A DNA stretch of 17,925 bases. It comes from Deltaproteobacteria bacterium (GTDB taxonomy: Bacteria > Myxococcota > Myxococcia > SLRQ01). The notes under the pieces were generated by a model that ran no database searches, had not been told where the DNA came from, and was given only the letters and a program-made list of their open reading frames with translations. Of this stretch, positions 1 through 6,198 are shown piece by piece (position 1 is the first letter of the stretch; each line of letters starts with the position of its first letter). Position numbers and translations under genes: made by a program. The DNA lies in the NCBI GenBank assembly GCA_007128675.1, contig SKWY01000150.1:1-17925 (forward strand), in the 5' to 3' direction.

Positions 1-1028
1 CCGAGGAGCGTCTGGAGACATTGCTCCTTGGTATCCCGAACATGCCTTACGACGACGTTCCTGAAGGGGCCGGGCCGGAGGATAACCCAGTGGTCTCCAC
101 GTGGGGTGAGAAGCCCTCCTTCGACTTCGAGCCCAAGGCGCACTGGGATGTTGGGCCGGAACTCGGCATTCTCGACTTCGAGCGAGGCGCCAGGCTATCA
201 GGGGCGAGGTTTACCGTCTTGAAAGGTGCCGCCGCTCGGCTGGAGAGGGCCCTTGGCGCCTTCATGCTCGATCTGCATCTGGACCGTGGTTACACCGAGG
301 TTGCCCCGCCGCTTCTGGTCAACCGTGAGTGCATGATCGGCACGGGACAGCTTCCGAAGTTCGAGGATGATGCCTTCAAGACGACGGGGGACCGAGAGTT
401 GTTTCTCATCCCCACGGCGGAGGTGCCGCTGATAAACCTGCATAGGGGGGAGATTCTTGCGGAGAGTGATCTGCCTGTTCGTTACTGTGCGTCAACCGCC
501 TGCTTCAGAGCCGAGGCGGGCGGGTATGGACGAGACATGCGGGGACTGATTAGACAGCATCAGTTCCAGAAGGTAGAGCTCGTCAAGTTCGTGCGTCCGG
601 AAGATAGCGAGGCCGAGCTCGAGTCTCTGCTAAACGACGCCTGTGAGGTGCTCCGGCGCCTCGGTCTCCATTATCGAGTCGTCGAGCTGTGCACTGGTGA
701 TCTAGGCTTCGCGGCTGCTCGTACGTACGACGTGGAGGTGTGGCTGCCTGGGCAAGACGCCTATCGAGAGATCTCGTCTTGTTCGGACTGTAGCGACTAC
801 CAAGCTCGTCGCATGGGAATCCGCTATCGATCCGGCAAGGGCAAGAAGCCTAGGCTCGTTCATACGCTCAACGGATCCGCCATGGCTATTGGGCGCACCT
901 TGGTGGCCATCTTGGAGCAGTTTCAGAAGGCCGATGGCTCCGTGTCCATTCCCGAGGCCCTCCGGCCCTACATGGGCGGGCATCGGAAACTTCAGGCCTT
1001 GACGGGGGTTCCATGCCTCGGTATCTAG
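1..1028 (+). CDS. serS: Seryl-tRNA synthetase, 5'-truncated by the window edge
   Basis: Class II synthetase that charges tRNA-Ser with serine in the cytoplasm. The reading frame is open from base 3 to the TAG at 1026-1028, giving 341 codons. The family is usually about 420-430 residues, so some 85-90 N-terminal residues (most of the coiled-coil arm that grips the tRNA-Ser long variable arm) lie upstream. The IPN..Y.DVP.G segment at the 5' edge is the normal join between arm and catalytic core. Visible core motifs are TAEVPL, the motif 2 stretch around FRAEAGGYGRDMRGLIRQHQF, the serine-site segment REISSCSDCSDYQARR and motif 3 NGSAMAIGR. A TTG at 21 is internal, not the start. Four tRNA-Ser genes follow, the first 12 bp after the stop codon, so enzyme and substrates are neighbours. 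Confidence 0.97.
   Translation, partial: EERLETLLLGIPNMPYDDVPEGAGPEDNPVVSTWGEKPSFDFEPKAHWDVGPELGILDFERGARLSGARFTVLKGAAARLERALGAFMLDLHLDRGYTEVAPPLLVNRECMIGTGQLPKFEDDAFKTTGDRELFLIPTAEVPLINLHRGEILAESDLPVRYCASTACFRAEAGGYGRDMRGLIRQHQFQKVELVKFVRPEDSEAELESLLNDACEVLRRLGLHYRVVELCTGDLGFAAARTYDVEVWLPGQDAYREISSCSDCSDYQARRMGIRYRSGKGKKPRLVHTLNGSAMAIGRTLVAILEQFQKADGSVSIPEALRPYMGGHRKLQALTGVPCLGI
999..1027 (+). promoter_or_regulatory. Candidate sigma70-type promoter for tRNA-Ser(UGA), inside the end of serS
   Basis: TTGACG at 999-1004 matches five of six consensus -35 bases. It stands 17 bp before TATCTA at 1022-1027, a weak -10 (first three bases TAT). A start a few bases downstream would fall just before the tRNA at 1041. 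Placement and spacing support it; the -10 is poor, and readthrough from serS is the alternative. Confidence 0.35.
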
Positions 1029-1040
1029 GTTCGTCGCTCG

Positions 1041-1127
1041 GGAGGAGTGGCCGAGCGGTCTAAGGCGGCTGTCTTGAAAACAGCAGGAGGTGGAAGCCTC
1101 CCGCAGGTTCGAATCCTGCCTCCTCCG
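1041..1127 (+). tRNA. tRNA-Ser(UGA)
   Basis: Class II tRNA with a long variable arm. The acceptor stem GGAGGAG (1041-1047) pairs with CTCCTCC (1120-1126) and the discriminator is G1127. The anticodon stem GCTGT/ACAGC closes the loop CTTGAAA, giving anticodon TGA, which reads UCA and other UCN codons. The variable arm (AGGAGGTGGAAGCCTCC) folds into a stem, and the T arm carries GGTTCGAATCC. The 3' CCA is not encoded (CGAAA follows), so it must be added after transcription. It is the first of four tRNA-Ser genes placed after serS. Confidence 0.96.
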
Positions 1128-1165
1128 AAAGGTAATAGCGCCAAGAAGAATAGAAGGAACGAATA

Positions 1166-1254
1166 GGAGAGGTGGCCGAGTGGCTTAAGGCACCCGCCTG
1201 CTAAGCGGGTGAACTGGTAAAACGGTTCCGAGGGTTCGAATCCCTCCCTCTCCT
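1166..1254 (+). tRNA. tRNA-Ser(GCU), with unusual U73 discriminator
   Basis: Class II tRNA. The acceptor stem GGAGAGG (1166-1172) pairs with CCTCTCC (1247-1253). The anticodon loop CTGCTAA on stem CCCGC/GCGGG gives GCT, which reads AGU/AGC. The variable arm GAACTG..CGGTTC forms six pairs. The T arm is GAGGG TTCGAAT CCCTC. The discriminator position (1254) is T, whereas the other three tRNA-Ser genes here have G. A at 1165 could pair with it and extend the acceptor stem. CCA is not encoded. It lies 38 bp after tRNA-Ser(UGA) with no clear promoter of its own, so co-transcription is likely. Confidence 0.94.
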
Positions 1255-1273
1255 CAAGAGTACGAATGTGCAA

Positions 1274-1350
1274 GCGCCCGTAGCTCAGCTGGATAGAGTG
1301 CCGGACTACGAATCCGTAGGTCGGAGGTTCGAATCCTCCCGGGCGCGCCA
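1274..1350 (+). tRNA. tRNA-Arg(ACG)
   Basis: Class I tRNA, 77 nt with an encoded CCA. The acceptor stem GCGCCCG (1274-1280) pairs with CGGGCGC (1340-1346), followed by G73 and CCA (1348-1350). The anticodon loop CTACGAA gives ACG. In bacteria A34 of this tRNA is deaminated to inosine by TadA so that it reads CGU, CGC and CGA; tadA is the next protein gene (1743). The anticodon stem has a C27/U43 mismatch at its outer pair. It is the only tRNA here with encoded CCA, and its 3' 24 bp recur exactly at 1472-1495. Confidence 0.96.
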
Positions 1351-1352
1351 TT
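1329..1352 (+). repeat. Direct repeat copy 1: 3' end of tRNA-Arg(ACG)
   Basis: These 24 bp, from the T-loop TTCGAAT region through the acceptor stem and CCA plus two bases, are identical to 1472-1495. This copy is part of the functional tRNA gene. Confidence 0.95.
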
Positions 1353-1471
1353 TCAGCGCCAAGTAGCCTGGAACATCGGCTCGACTTGCTGCGCTGTTTA
1401 CGGATTCGCGGCGTGGGGAGGGCGGCTTTGCCGCCAACGATCTTGATATGCGCCTTCGGCGCATTGCGGCG

Positions 1472-1495
1472 TCGAATCCTCCCGGGCGCGCCATT
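1472..1495 (+). repeat. Direct repeat copy 2: orphan duplicate of the tRNA-Arg 3' end
   Basis: Exact 24-bp copy of 1329-1352, offset 143 bp, with no tRNA 5' part before it. Duplicated tRNA 3' ends are the usual footprint of tyrosine-recombinase integration (attL/attR), but no integrase is present and only 119 bp separate the copies. It could be a scar left after loss of an element's cargo, a satellite-like insertion, or a partial tandem duplication. Confidence 0.85.
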
Positions 1496-1550
1496 GTCTC
1501 GGGTGGGGCGAAGATGAAGTCTTGGGGGATTTTGGCCGTTGGGGCGGCTT
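1493..1550 (+). repeat. Imperfect 58-bp direct repeat, copy A
   Basis: Begins ATTGTCT, then GTGGGGCG and a G-run, and ends with 19 bp (1532-1550, TTGGCCGTTGGGGCGGCTT) identical to 1688-1706. The pair share start, order of blocks and length, and are offset 156 bp from copy B. The middle has diverged. Confidence 0.7.
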
Positions 1551-1612
1551 AGGCATACGGACTGAGTTGCCCCGACAATGGCGGCATTCCGGCCTTGCTT
1601 CGCAGGCCTCTA

Positions 1613-1638
1613 TTGGGGGGAGAGCCTTCTCCCCCCAA
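1613..1638 (+). repeat. Perfect 11-bp hairpin with GCCT loop
   Basis: TTGGGGGGAGA (1613-1623) pairs perfectly with TCTCCCCCCAA (1628-1638) around a four-base loop. The following bases are ACCCCCC, not a T-run, so a classical intrinsic terminator is not indicated on the + strand. It sits between the two 58-bp repeats. Confidence 0.8.
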
Positions 1639-1648
1639 ACCCCCCATC

Positions 1649-1706
1649 ATTGTCTTGGTGGGGCGTTGATTTCGTTTCGGGGGGGGGTTGGCCGTTGGGG
1701 CGGCTT
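1649..1706 (+). repeat. Imperfect 58-bp direct repeat, copy B
   Basis: Same block order as copy A: ATTGTCT, TGGGGCG, a run of nine G, then the identical 19-bp end. The following bases extend to GGCGGCTTTGCC (1699-1710), which also occurs at 1421-1432 inside a hairpin, so this short motif occurs in the gap more than once. Confidence 0.7.
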
Positions 1707-1742
1707 TGCCTCTCGGCTCGGATGCCGTAAAAGATAGGCTCG

Positions 1743-2198
1743 ATGGATCATGAATCCTTTATGTTAGAGGCCCTGGCGGAGGCTGCCGCGGCCGGTGCTT
1801 CCGGGGAGGTGCCGGTGGGGGCGGTCGTCGTTCACGAGGGAGAGGTGATAGCTCGCGGGAGCAACCGTCGCGAGATGGACGCCGACCCTCTCGCTCACGC
1901 AGAAGTGATTGCGCTGCGCAAGGCGGCGAAGGCGCTCCAACGTTGGCGGCTCCATGGATGTACGCTTTATGTGACCCTCGAGCCCTGCCCCATGTGCTCG
2001 GGGGCCGCCGTCCTCTCTCGCCTCGATGCGCTGGTCTATGGCGCCGCCGATCCGAAAGCCGGCGCCGCGGGGTCGATCTACGACATCCCCAGGGATCGGC
2101 GACTCAATCATAGAATGGAGGTGCTCTCCGGCGTCCTAGGCGAAGATTGCTCGAAGCTGCTTAGCTCTTTCTTCAAGGAGCGACGAGCGGGATCTTGA
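1743..2198 (+). CDS. tadA: tRNA-specific adenosine deaminase
   Basis: Zinc-dependent deaminase that converts A34 to inosine in tRNA-Arg(ACG). The 151-residue length is typical. The zinc and catalytic motifs are intact: H52-A-E54 (HAEV) supplies one ligand and the proton-shuttling Glu, and P81-C82-P-M-C85 with SGA supplies two cysteines. The N-terminal EVPVGAVVV and the LYVTLEPCPMC strand fit the cytidine/deoxycytidylate deaminase fold. It opens with ATG at 1743; the upstream Shine-Dalgarno is weak. It ends with TGA before a short gap to tRNA-Ser(CGA). The tRNA-Arg(ACG) substrate is encoded about 390 bp upstream on the same strand. A guanine deaminase is less likely given the motif context and size. 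Confidence 0.95.
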   Translation: MDHESFMLEALAEAAAAGASGEVPVGAVVVHEGEVIARGSNRREMDADPLAHAEVIALRKAAKALQRWRLHGCTLYVTLEPCPMCSGAAVLSRLDALVYGAADPKAGAAGSIYDIPRDRRLNHRMEVLSGVLGEDCSKLLSSFFKERRAGS

Positions 2199-2245
2199 GA
2201 GGTCGACTCGGCGCTGACAGGCCGACCCTATCGGTCATAGACGGG

Positions 2246-2274
2246 CTGACACGGCCAGCGGCCTGTGTTAGAAC
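2246..2274 (+). promoter_or_regulatory. Candidate promoter for tRNA-Ser(CGA)
   Basis: CTGACA at 2246-2251 matches five of six -35 bases. It is followed after 17 bp by TAGAAC at 2269-2274, which matches four of six -10 bases. The predicted start falls at about 2281-2282, the tRNA 5' end, which suits a tRNA promoter. A second CTGACA at 2214-2219 has only a poor -10. Confidence 0.5.
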
Positions 2275-2281
2275 CCGCGGC

Positions 2282-2368
2282 GGAGAGATGGCCGAGTGGT
2301 CGAAGGCGCCTGACTCGAAATCAGGTGTACCTGTAAGGGTACCGTGGGTTCGAATCCCACTCTCTCCG
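2282..2368 (+). tRNA. tRNA-Ser(CGA)
   Basis: Class II tRNA. The acceptor stem GGAGAGA (2282-2288) pairs with TCTCTCC (2361-2367), discriminator G2368. The anticodon stem CTGA/TCAG closes the loop CTCGAAA, giving CGA, which reads UCG. The variable arm contains the stem GGTACC..GGTACC-like pairing (GTACCTGTAAGGGTAC). CCA is not encoded. A plausible promoter lies directly upstream. UCG is also readable by the UGA isoacceptor, so this gene adds decoding capacity in a GC-rich genome. Confidence 0.96.
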
Positions 2369-2429
2369 AAAAAGGGCAACGGCCCGAAAATAATCGCGAA
2401 TACTATTACGAATAGAGGCATTTCGAATC

Positions 2430-2447
2430 AGACCGCGCAGGCGGTCT
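2430..2447 (+). terminator. Hairpin between two tRNA-Ser genes, possible weak terminator
   Basis: AGACCGC (2430-2436) pairs with GCGGTCT (2441-2447) around GCAG. The next bases are TGTTCG, a poor T-tract, so termination would be weak. Processing or simple separation of the two tRNA transcripts is equally possible. Confidence 0.35.
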
Positions 2448-2455
2448 TGTTCGTG

Positions 2456-2543
2456 GGAGAGGTGACCGAGCGGCCGAAGGTGCGCGACTGGAAATCGCGT
2501 GTACCTCACAAGGGTACCGAGGGTTCGAATCCCTCCCTCTCCG
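2456..2543 (+). tRNA. tRNA-Ser(GGA)
   Basis: Class II tRNA. The acceptor stem GGAGAGG (2456-2462) pairs with CCTCTCC (2536-2542), discriminator G2543. The anticodon loop CTGGAAA on stem GCGA/TCGC gives GGA, which reads UCU/UCC. The variable arm GTACCTCACAAGGGTAC is stem-forming and resembles that of tRNA-Ser(CGA). CCA is not encoded. With UGA, GCU and CGA it completes serine decoding within 1.5 kb of serS. Confidence 0.96.
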
Positions 2544-2562
2544 AGTTTGTTGAAAAGAATAA

Positions 2563-2660
<98 letters not shown>

Positions 2661-2669
2661 GCTTCGTTG

Positions 2670-2704
2670 CGGCCTCGACCCTGAGCGGGTCGAGGCCGTC
2701 GTTT
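2670..2704 (+). terminator. Strong hairpin terminator after the SRP RNA
   Basis: A 12-bp perfect stem, CGGCCTCGACCC (2670-2681) with GGGTCGAGGCCG (2687-2698), loop TGAGC, is followed by TCGTTT. It should end the SRP RNA transcript. It lies just before dnaX, so dnaX either has a promoter in or after it or is expressed by readthrough. Confidence 0.7.
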
Positions 2705-2716
2705 GATAGGGATCCC

Positions 2717-2724
2717 GAGGGGAG
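2717..2724 (+). promoter_or_regulatory. Ribosome binding site that fixes the dnaX start
   Basis: GAGGGGAG stands five bases before the ATG at 2730. It selects that codon over the TTG at 2703, which lies at the foot of the terminator hairpin and would add nine unconserved residues. Confidence 0.75.
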
Positions 2725-2729
2725 CCTTC

Positions 2730-4991
2730 ATGAGCTACTTGGTTCTCGCCCGCAAGTATCGTCCTCAGACATTCACGGACATGATTGGTCAGGGGCATGT
2801 GGTGAGGACACTCACCAATGCCATTCGCCAGGGGAGGGTGGCTCATGCGTTCTTGTTCACGGGCGCAAGAGGAGTCGGCAAGACGTCTGGCGCCCGTCTT
2901 CTCGCCAAGTCCCTCAACTGCGAGAAGGGGCCGACCGCCGAGCCCTGCGGGGACTGCGCCCCGTGCAACGAGATAACGGCGGGGACCAGCGTCGACGTCC
3001 AAGAGATCGACGGCGCTTCCAACAACGGAGTCGATCAGGTGCGGGAACTACGGGAGAACGCCCGCTACCTCCCCAGCCGCGACAAGAACAAGATCTACAT
3101 AATAGATGAGGTGCACATGCTTTCGGGAGCGGCGTTCAACGCGCTGCTCAAGACGCTCGAGGAGCCTCCTGCCCACGTCAAGTTCATCTTCGCCACCACT
3201 GAGCCGCACAAGATCCCGGTCACCATCTTGTCCAGGACCCAGCGGTTCGATTTTCGCAGGATCCCCCTAAGCCAGATCGTGGCTCGGATCGAGTCCATAC
3301 TGGATGTGGAGGGGATCGTCATGAGCGGTAGAGCCGCCGCTCTGATAGCAAGGCAAGCCGAAGGCTCCATGCGAGACGCCCTCTCACTGCTCGATCAGGT
3401 CATAAGCGCCGGTGGCTCCAAGATCGAGGACGAAGACGTAGAGGAGATACTGGGGGTCATAGATAGGACCGAGGTTGCCTCTCTCGCCGGGGCTCTGATG
3501 AGCGGAGACGGGGCGCTTGCTCTTCGGATTGTTGGTCGCGTATTCGATAGGGGGCTCGATCTGGCTCGTCTCGCCGAGGATCTTGCGTGGCATCTGCGTA
3601 ACCTGCTCGTCATGAAGGTTGGCGGCAGGGCGATGGAAGTGCTCGATGTCGCGGATCACGAGCGGGCCGGCCTGGAGGAGCAGGCGGGTCAGGCTAGCGC
3701 CGCGACGCTTTCTTTCCTCTTCGATGTCGTGCACGGAGCAATCTTCGATATCGGTCGCGCCGTACAGCCTCGCCTCGTGCTGGAGGTAGCGCTTCTAAAG
3801 TCTATACACATGGCCCCTGGAGTCGATCTGGAGGCATTGGTTCAGCGTGTCGAGGCTCTGGGATCCGTCATTGGCGCCGGCGGAACCTTGCCACCTTCCG
3901 GTCATCCCGCGAAATCGAGTCCCTCCATGGCATCAGGCGGTCTTGGTGGCGCCGCGACATCGGGCTCCAGGGCTTCCCCTTCGGCTTCTTCCGGCTCTAA
4001 AGGGGAGGCCGCCTCGTTGGAGAGGGGTTCATCGACCGGTTCCAATACGACGTGCGGTGAATCTCTTCCTCCTCCGAGTGGGGTTTTTGGTGACTATGCG
4101 GCTCGAATGCAGGCCCGCGCGGAGAGGAAGGCGCGCGAGATGGGACACGGCGAAGAGGCGGCCATGCCTGGACAGCTCGAGGTGGCCTCGGCCGGGGCCG
4201 CTGCATTGTCCGCTGGGTCTGGAGCCTTCTCCGAGCCCGCCGCCAGCTCCGTCGATGAGCCTGGGCTTTCCCCTTCTTCAGCTGTCGCGCCTCCTGCTAA
4301 TGGCGCCGAGTCGAAGAAGGCGCCCCCACCCCCTGGTCGACTCGACGGCGAAGGGGAGATAGCGACCTCATCTTCCAAGGCGGGTGCCGAGCTTCCCGCC
4401 TCCAAGGGAGCACGCCCTGCCTCGGCGTCTCGCTCGAATGGTGCGGGGGGCAAGAAAAGTCGTAGTTCGGGCGAGGGGAAGATTCGCGATGACAAGCCAA
4501 GCGGGGTCAAGCGGGACCAAGAGCCTTCCGGGAAGGAGGAGGCGCGACTTTCGTCTGGTGACGACCCGTCAGCTCCCATTTCGGACCGTTTCGGGGCCCT
4601 CGTGAGTGCCGTTACGCAGCTTGGCCGCCGCCCTTTCTTGGCGGCCGCGCTCGAGCATGCAAGGCCCTTGGTATTGACGGAGGAGGAGCTGGTTCTTGCG
4701 CTTCCCCGAGGCCTTTATTACGACGGGCTTCATGGAGCGGCCAATCGCAGAACCTTGGAGATGCTCATCGAGGATCACTTCGGGGCGCCGTTACAGCTAC
4801 GCCTCGAGGTGGCCGATGAGAAGAGTCTGGAGGGGGTGCCCGAGTCGATAGCGACCATCAAGGAGCGCCGGTTGGCGGAGGAGGCGAGGTCTCTTCGGGC
4901 CGAAGCTCTCGAAAACCCCGCGGTTCGATTGGCCGTTGAGGCGCTAGATGGCGAAATAGAAGCCATACGCATTCTTGGCCCGCAGGAATGA
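2730..4991 (+). CDS. dnaX: DNA polymerase III subunit gamma/tau
   Basis: Clamp-loader ATPase of the replisome. The 753-residue protein starts MSYLVLARKYRPQTF, the standard N-terminus. Walker A GARGVGKT is at 45-52, four zinc-binding cysteines at C64, C73, C76 and C79, Walker B/DExH IIDEVH at 124-129, sensor 1 ATTEP near 155-159, and the arginine-finger SR at 168-169 (SRTQRF). The AAA+ region and lid extend to about 375. A long Ser/Gly/Ala/Pro-rich linker (about 375-620) precedes a C-terminal domain (about 625-753). Full length corresponds to tau; I found no obvious A-run slippery site to make gamma. It is followed by ybaB after 57 bp and then recR, a widely conserved operon. Confidence 0.96.
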   Translation: MSYLVLARKYRPQTFTDMIGQGHVVRTLTNAIRQGRVAHAFLFTGARGVGKTSGARLLAKSLNCEKGPTAEPCGDCAPCNEITAGTSVDVQEIDGASNNGVDQVRELRENARYLPSRDKNKIYIIDEVHMLSGAAFNALLKTLEEPPAHVKFIFATTEPHKIPVTILSRTQRFDFRRIPLSQIVARIESILDVEGIVMSGRAAALIARQAEGSMRDALSLLDQVISAGGSKIEDEDVEEILGVIDRTEVASLAGALMSGDGALALRIVGRVFDRGLDLARLAEDLAWHLRNLLVMKVGGRAMEVLDVADHERAGLEEQAGQASAATLSFLFDVVHGAIFDIGRAVQPRLVLEVALLKSIHMAPGVDLEALVQRVEALGSVIGAGGTLPPSGHPAKSSPSMASGGLGGAATSGSRASPSASSGSKGEAASLERGSSTGSNTTCGESLPPPSGVFGDYAARMQARAERKAREMGHGEEAAMPGQLEVASAGAAALSAGSGAFSEPAASSVDEPGLSPSSAVAPPANGAESKKAPPPPGRLDGEGEIATSSSKAGAELPASKGARPASASRSNGAGGKKSRSSGEGKIRDDKPSGVKRDQEPSGKEEARLSSGDDPSAPISDRFGALVSAVTQLGRRPFLAAALEHARPLVLTEEELVLALPRGLYYDGLHGAANRRTLEMLIEDHFGAPLQLRLEVADEKSLEGVPESIATIKERRLAEEARSLRAEALENPAVRLAVEALDGEIEAIRILGPQE

Positions 4992-5048
4992 AGCTCAAAG
5001 AATCGGCAACATTTACTTTAGGCCCAAACGAGGCCGGGAGAAGAGAAC

Positions 5049-5384
5049 ATGAGCCCCAAGCCAGGCAGCATCGGAGGCAACTTTCAGCACGTTCTTCGAC
5101 AAGCTCAGAAGATGCAGCAACAGATAGCGTCTCTTCAAGAAGAGCACGCCGACCGTCAGTTCGAAGGGGCTGCCGGTGGAGGGATGGTCAAGGCCACGGT
5201 CAATGGCAACAGTGAGGTCCTTCGAATAGATGTGGGATGGGACGAGATCGACGGGGATGACAAGGATCTCTTGCTCGATCTGGTTGCCGCCGCGGTCAAT
5301 GATGGAATACGAAGGGCTCGAGAGGATCTCGAGGAAAGAACCAACGAGATTACCGGCGGAATGAAGATTCCCGGCCTAATGTGA
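5049..5384 (+). CDS. ybaB: YbaB/EbfC family nucleoid-associated protein
   Basis: Small DNA-binding protein, 111 residues, close to the family norm. A basic, glutamine-rich N-terminal helix (about 12-35: HVLRQAQKMQQQIASLQEE) is followed by the hallmark GGGMVKATVNGNSEVLRIDV strand region, then DLLLDLVAAAVNDGIRRARE and a C-terminal GGMKIPGLM tail. These match YbaB/EbfC proteins, which form tweezer-like dimers on DNA. The ATG at 5049 follows a purine-rich stretch (GGGAGAAGAGAAC). The stop lies 4 bp before the recR start, so the two are probably translationally linked. Its place between dnaX and recR is the usual one. Exact role in this species is not shown by the sequence. Confidence 0.94.
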   Translation: MSPKPGSIGGNFQHVLRQAQKMQQQIASLQEEHADRQFEGAAGGGMVKATVNGNSEVLRIDVGWDEIDGDDKDLLLDLVAAAVNDGIRRAREDLEERTNEITGGMKIPGLM

Positions 5385-5388
5385 GATT

Positions 5389-5982
5389 GTGGCTCTGCCC
5401 TCTCCCATGGCGCGCCTGATCGCGCAGCTTGCCAAGCTTCCCGGGGTTGGTGAGAAGAGCGCCTTGCGGCTCGCCTTCCACATGATTCAGGCTCCTCCCT
5501 ACGCCGCCGAGCTGGCCGAGGCCATCTCGGAGGTATCCAGGGGCGTGAAGCTGTGCCAGACCTGTTGCAACTTGACGGAAGGCGGTCCGTGCGCCGTGTG
5601 CCGTGAGCCCAAGCGCGATGCTTCCCGGATATGCGTAGTCGAGTCCGTACAAGACCTGCTCGCCATCGAGAGAACGGGGGAGTATCGAGGCAGCTACCAT
5701 GTCCTGCATGGAGCCCTCTCTCCCTTGGACGGGATAGGTCCGGAGGAGCTGCGTGTCGAAGGGCTTCTTGTTCGCCTTCGCACGGGAGACGTGAAGGAGG
5801 TCATCTTGGCGACCAACCCGGACGTGGAAGGCGAGGCGACGAGCCTGTACCTGCACCGTCTCTTGAGCCCCCTTGGGATCGAGGTTACTCGGATAGCGCA
5901 GGGAGTACCCATGGGAGGAGACATAGAGTACGCGGACCAGGTTACGCTTGGACGTGCGCTTCTTGCCCGGCGGCCTCTTTGA
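5389..5982 (+). CDS. recR: Recombination mediator RecR
   Basis: Part of the RecFOR pathway that loads RecA at single-strand gaps. 197 residues, normal length. The helix-hairpin-helix region LAKLPGVGEKSALRLAFHM is at 14-32. The four-cysteine zinc finger uses C56, C59, C68 and C71. The Toprim domain starts near 81 (ICVVES), followed by SYHVLHGALSPLDGIGPEEL, and the C-terminal ARGVPMGGDIEYAD-type segment appears as AQGVPMGGDIEYADQVTL. The start is GTG at 5389, four bases after the ybaB stop; the first residues ALPSPMARLIAQL align with the family start. It ends the dnaX operon; the next 286 bp carry no convincing gene. Confidence 0.96.
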   Translation: MALPSPMARLIAQLAKLPGVGEKSALRLAFHMIQAPPYAAELAEAISEVSRGVKLCQTCCNLTEGGPCAVCREPKRDASRICVVESVQDLLAIERTGEYRGSYHVLHGALSPLDGIGPEELRVEGLLVRLRTGDVKEVILATNPDVEGEATSLYLHRLLSPLGIEVTRIAQGVPMGGDIEYADQVTLGRALLARRPL

Positions 5983-6109
5983 TGGGCCACGGCCCCTCAT
6001 CAGAGCCTGCCTCCCCCCGGTTGGCTTCCGAAAACATCTTGAAAAGTAGGGGTTTCGACCCAAGTTGAGCGCTGGATGGCGGCAAGCTACATCGTAATCG
6101 CCAGGTTGC

Positions 6110-6138
6110 TTGCTCGAATGTCTTGTTCCTGATATCAA
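6110..6138 (+). promoter_or_regulatory. Candidate weak promoter for mglBA
   Basis: TTGCTC (6110-6115) and TATCAA (6133-6138), 17 bp apart, match three and four of six consensus bases. A start near 6145 would give a leader of about 125 nt that includes the dyad. Sequence support is modest. Confidence 0.25.
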
Positions 6139-6198
6139 CTGCTTCTACAAGAGACTGCTCGCTGGCGTCGAGGTGATGGAGCGAGCTTAAATTGATTG

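Larger units (their letters stand above)
1351..1742 (+). other. Repeat- and hairpin-rich stretch without a gene, between tRNA-Arg and tadA
   Basis: I see no credible gene in these 392 bp. They hold a copy of the tRNA-Arg 3' end (1472-1495) and several hairpins: GGCGGC/GCCGCC at 1421-1435 with loop TTT, ATGCGCC/GGCGCAT at 1448-1464 with loop TTC, a GGCC stem with a TTC loop near 1591-1608, and an 11-bp perfect stem at 1613-1638. Two imperfect 58-bp direct repeats lie at 1493-1550 and 1649-1706. CGCCATTGTC at 1489-1498 recurs inverted at 1574-1583. The G-run and C-run composition differs from the flanking genes. This looks like accumulated small repeats or an eroded insertion at a tRNA 3' end. 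Confidence 0.75.

Noticed and set aside
1025..1351. Minus-strand open frame of 108 codons reading GGFEPP, GFEPSE and GGRIRTCG-like peptides
   Set aside because: It is antisense across tRNA-Ser(UGA), tRNA-Ser(GCU) and tRNA-Arg. These peptide strings are the well-known artefact of translating the reverse complement of tRNA T-arms. The same applies to minus-strand frames at 1306-1494, 2173-2421 and 2321-2731.
1522..1737. Plus-strand frame of 71 codons in the tRNA-Arg/tadA gap
   Set aside because: It starts at a TTG without a ribosome site, runs through the direct repeats and the perfect hairpin, and repeats GRWGG only because the DNA repeats do.
5982..6068. 27-codon frame starting at the ATG that overlaps the recR stop
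   Set aside because: Short, Pro/Ser-rich, with no Shine-Dalgarno beyond chance and no recognisable content; likely random.
5350..6138. Minus-strand frame of 262 codons
   Set aside because: It is antisense to recR, a certain gene. GC-rich coding DNA often leaves such shadows, and no motif or start signal supports it.
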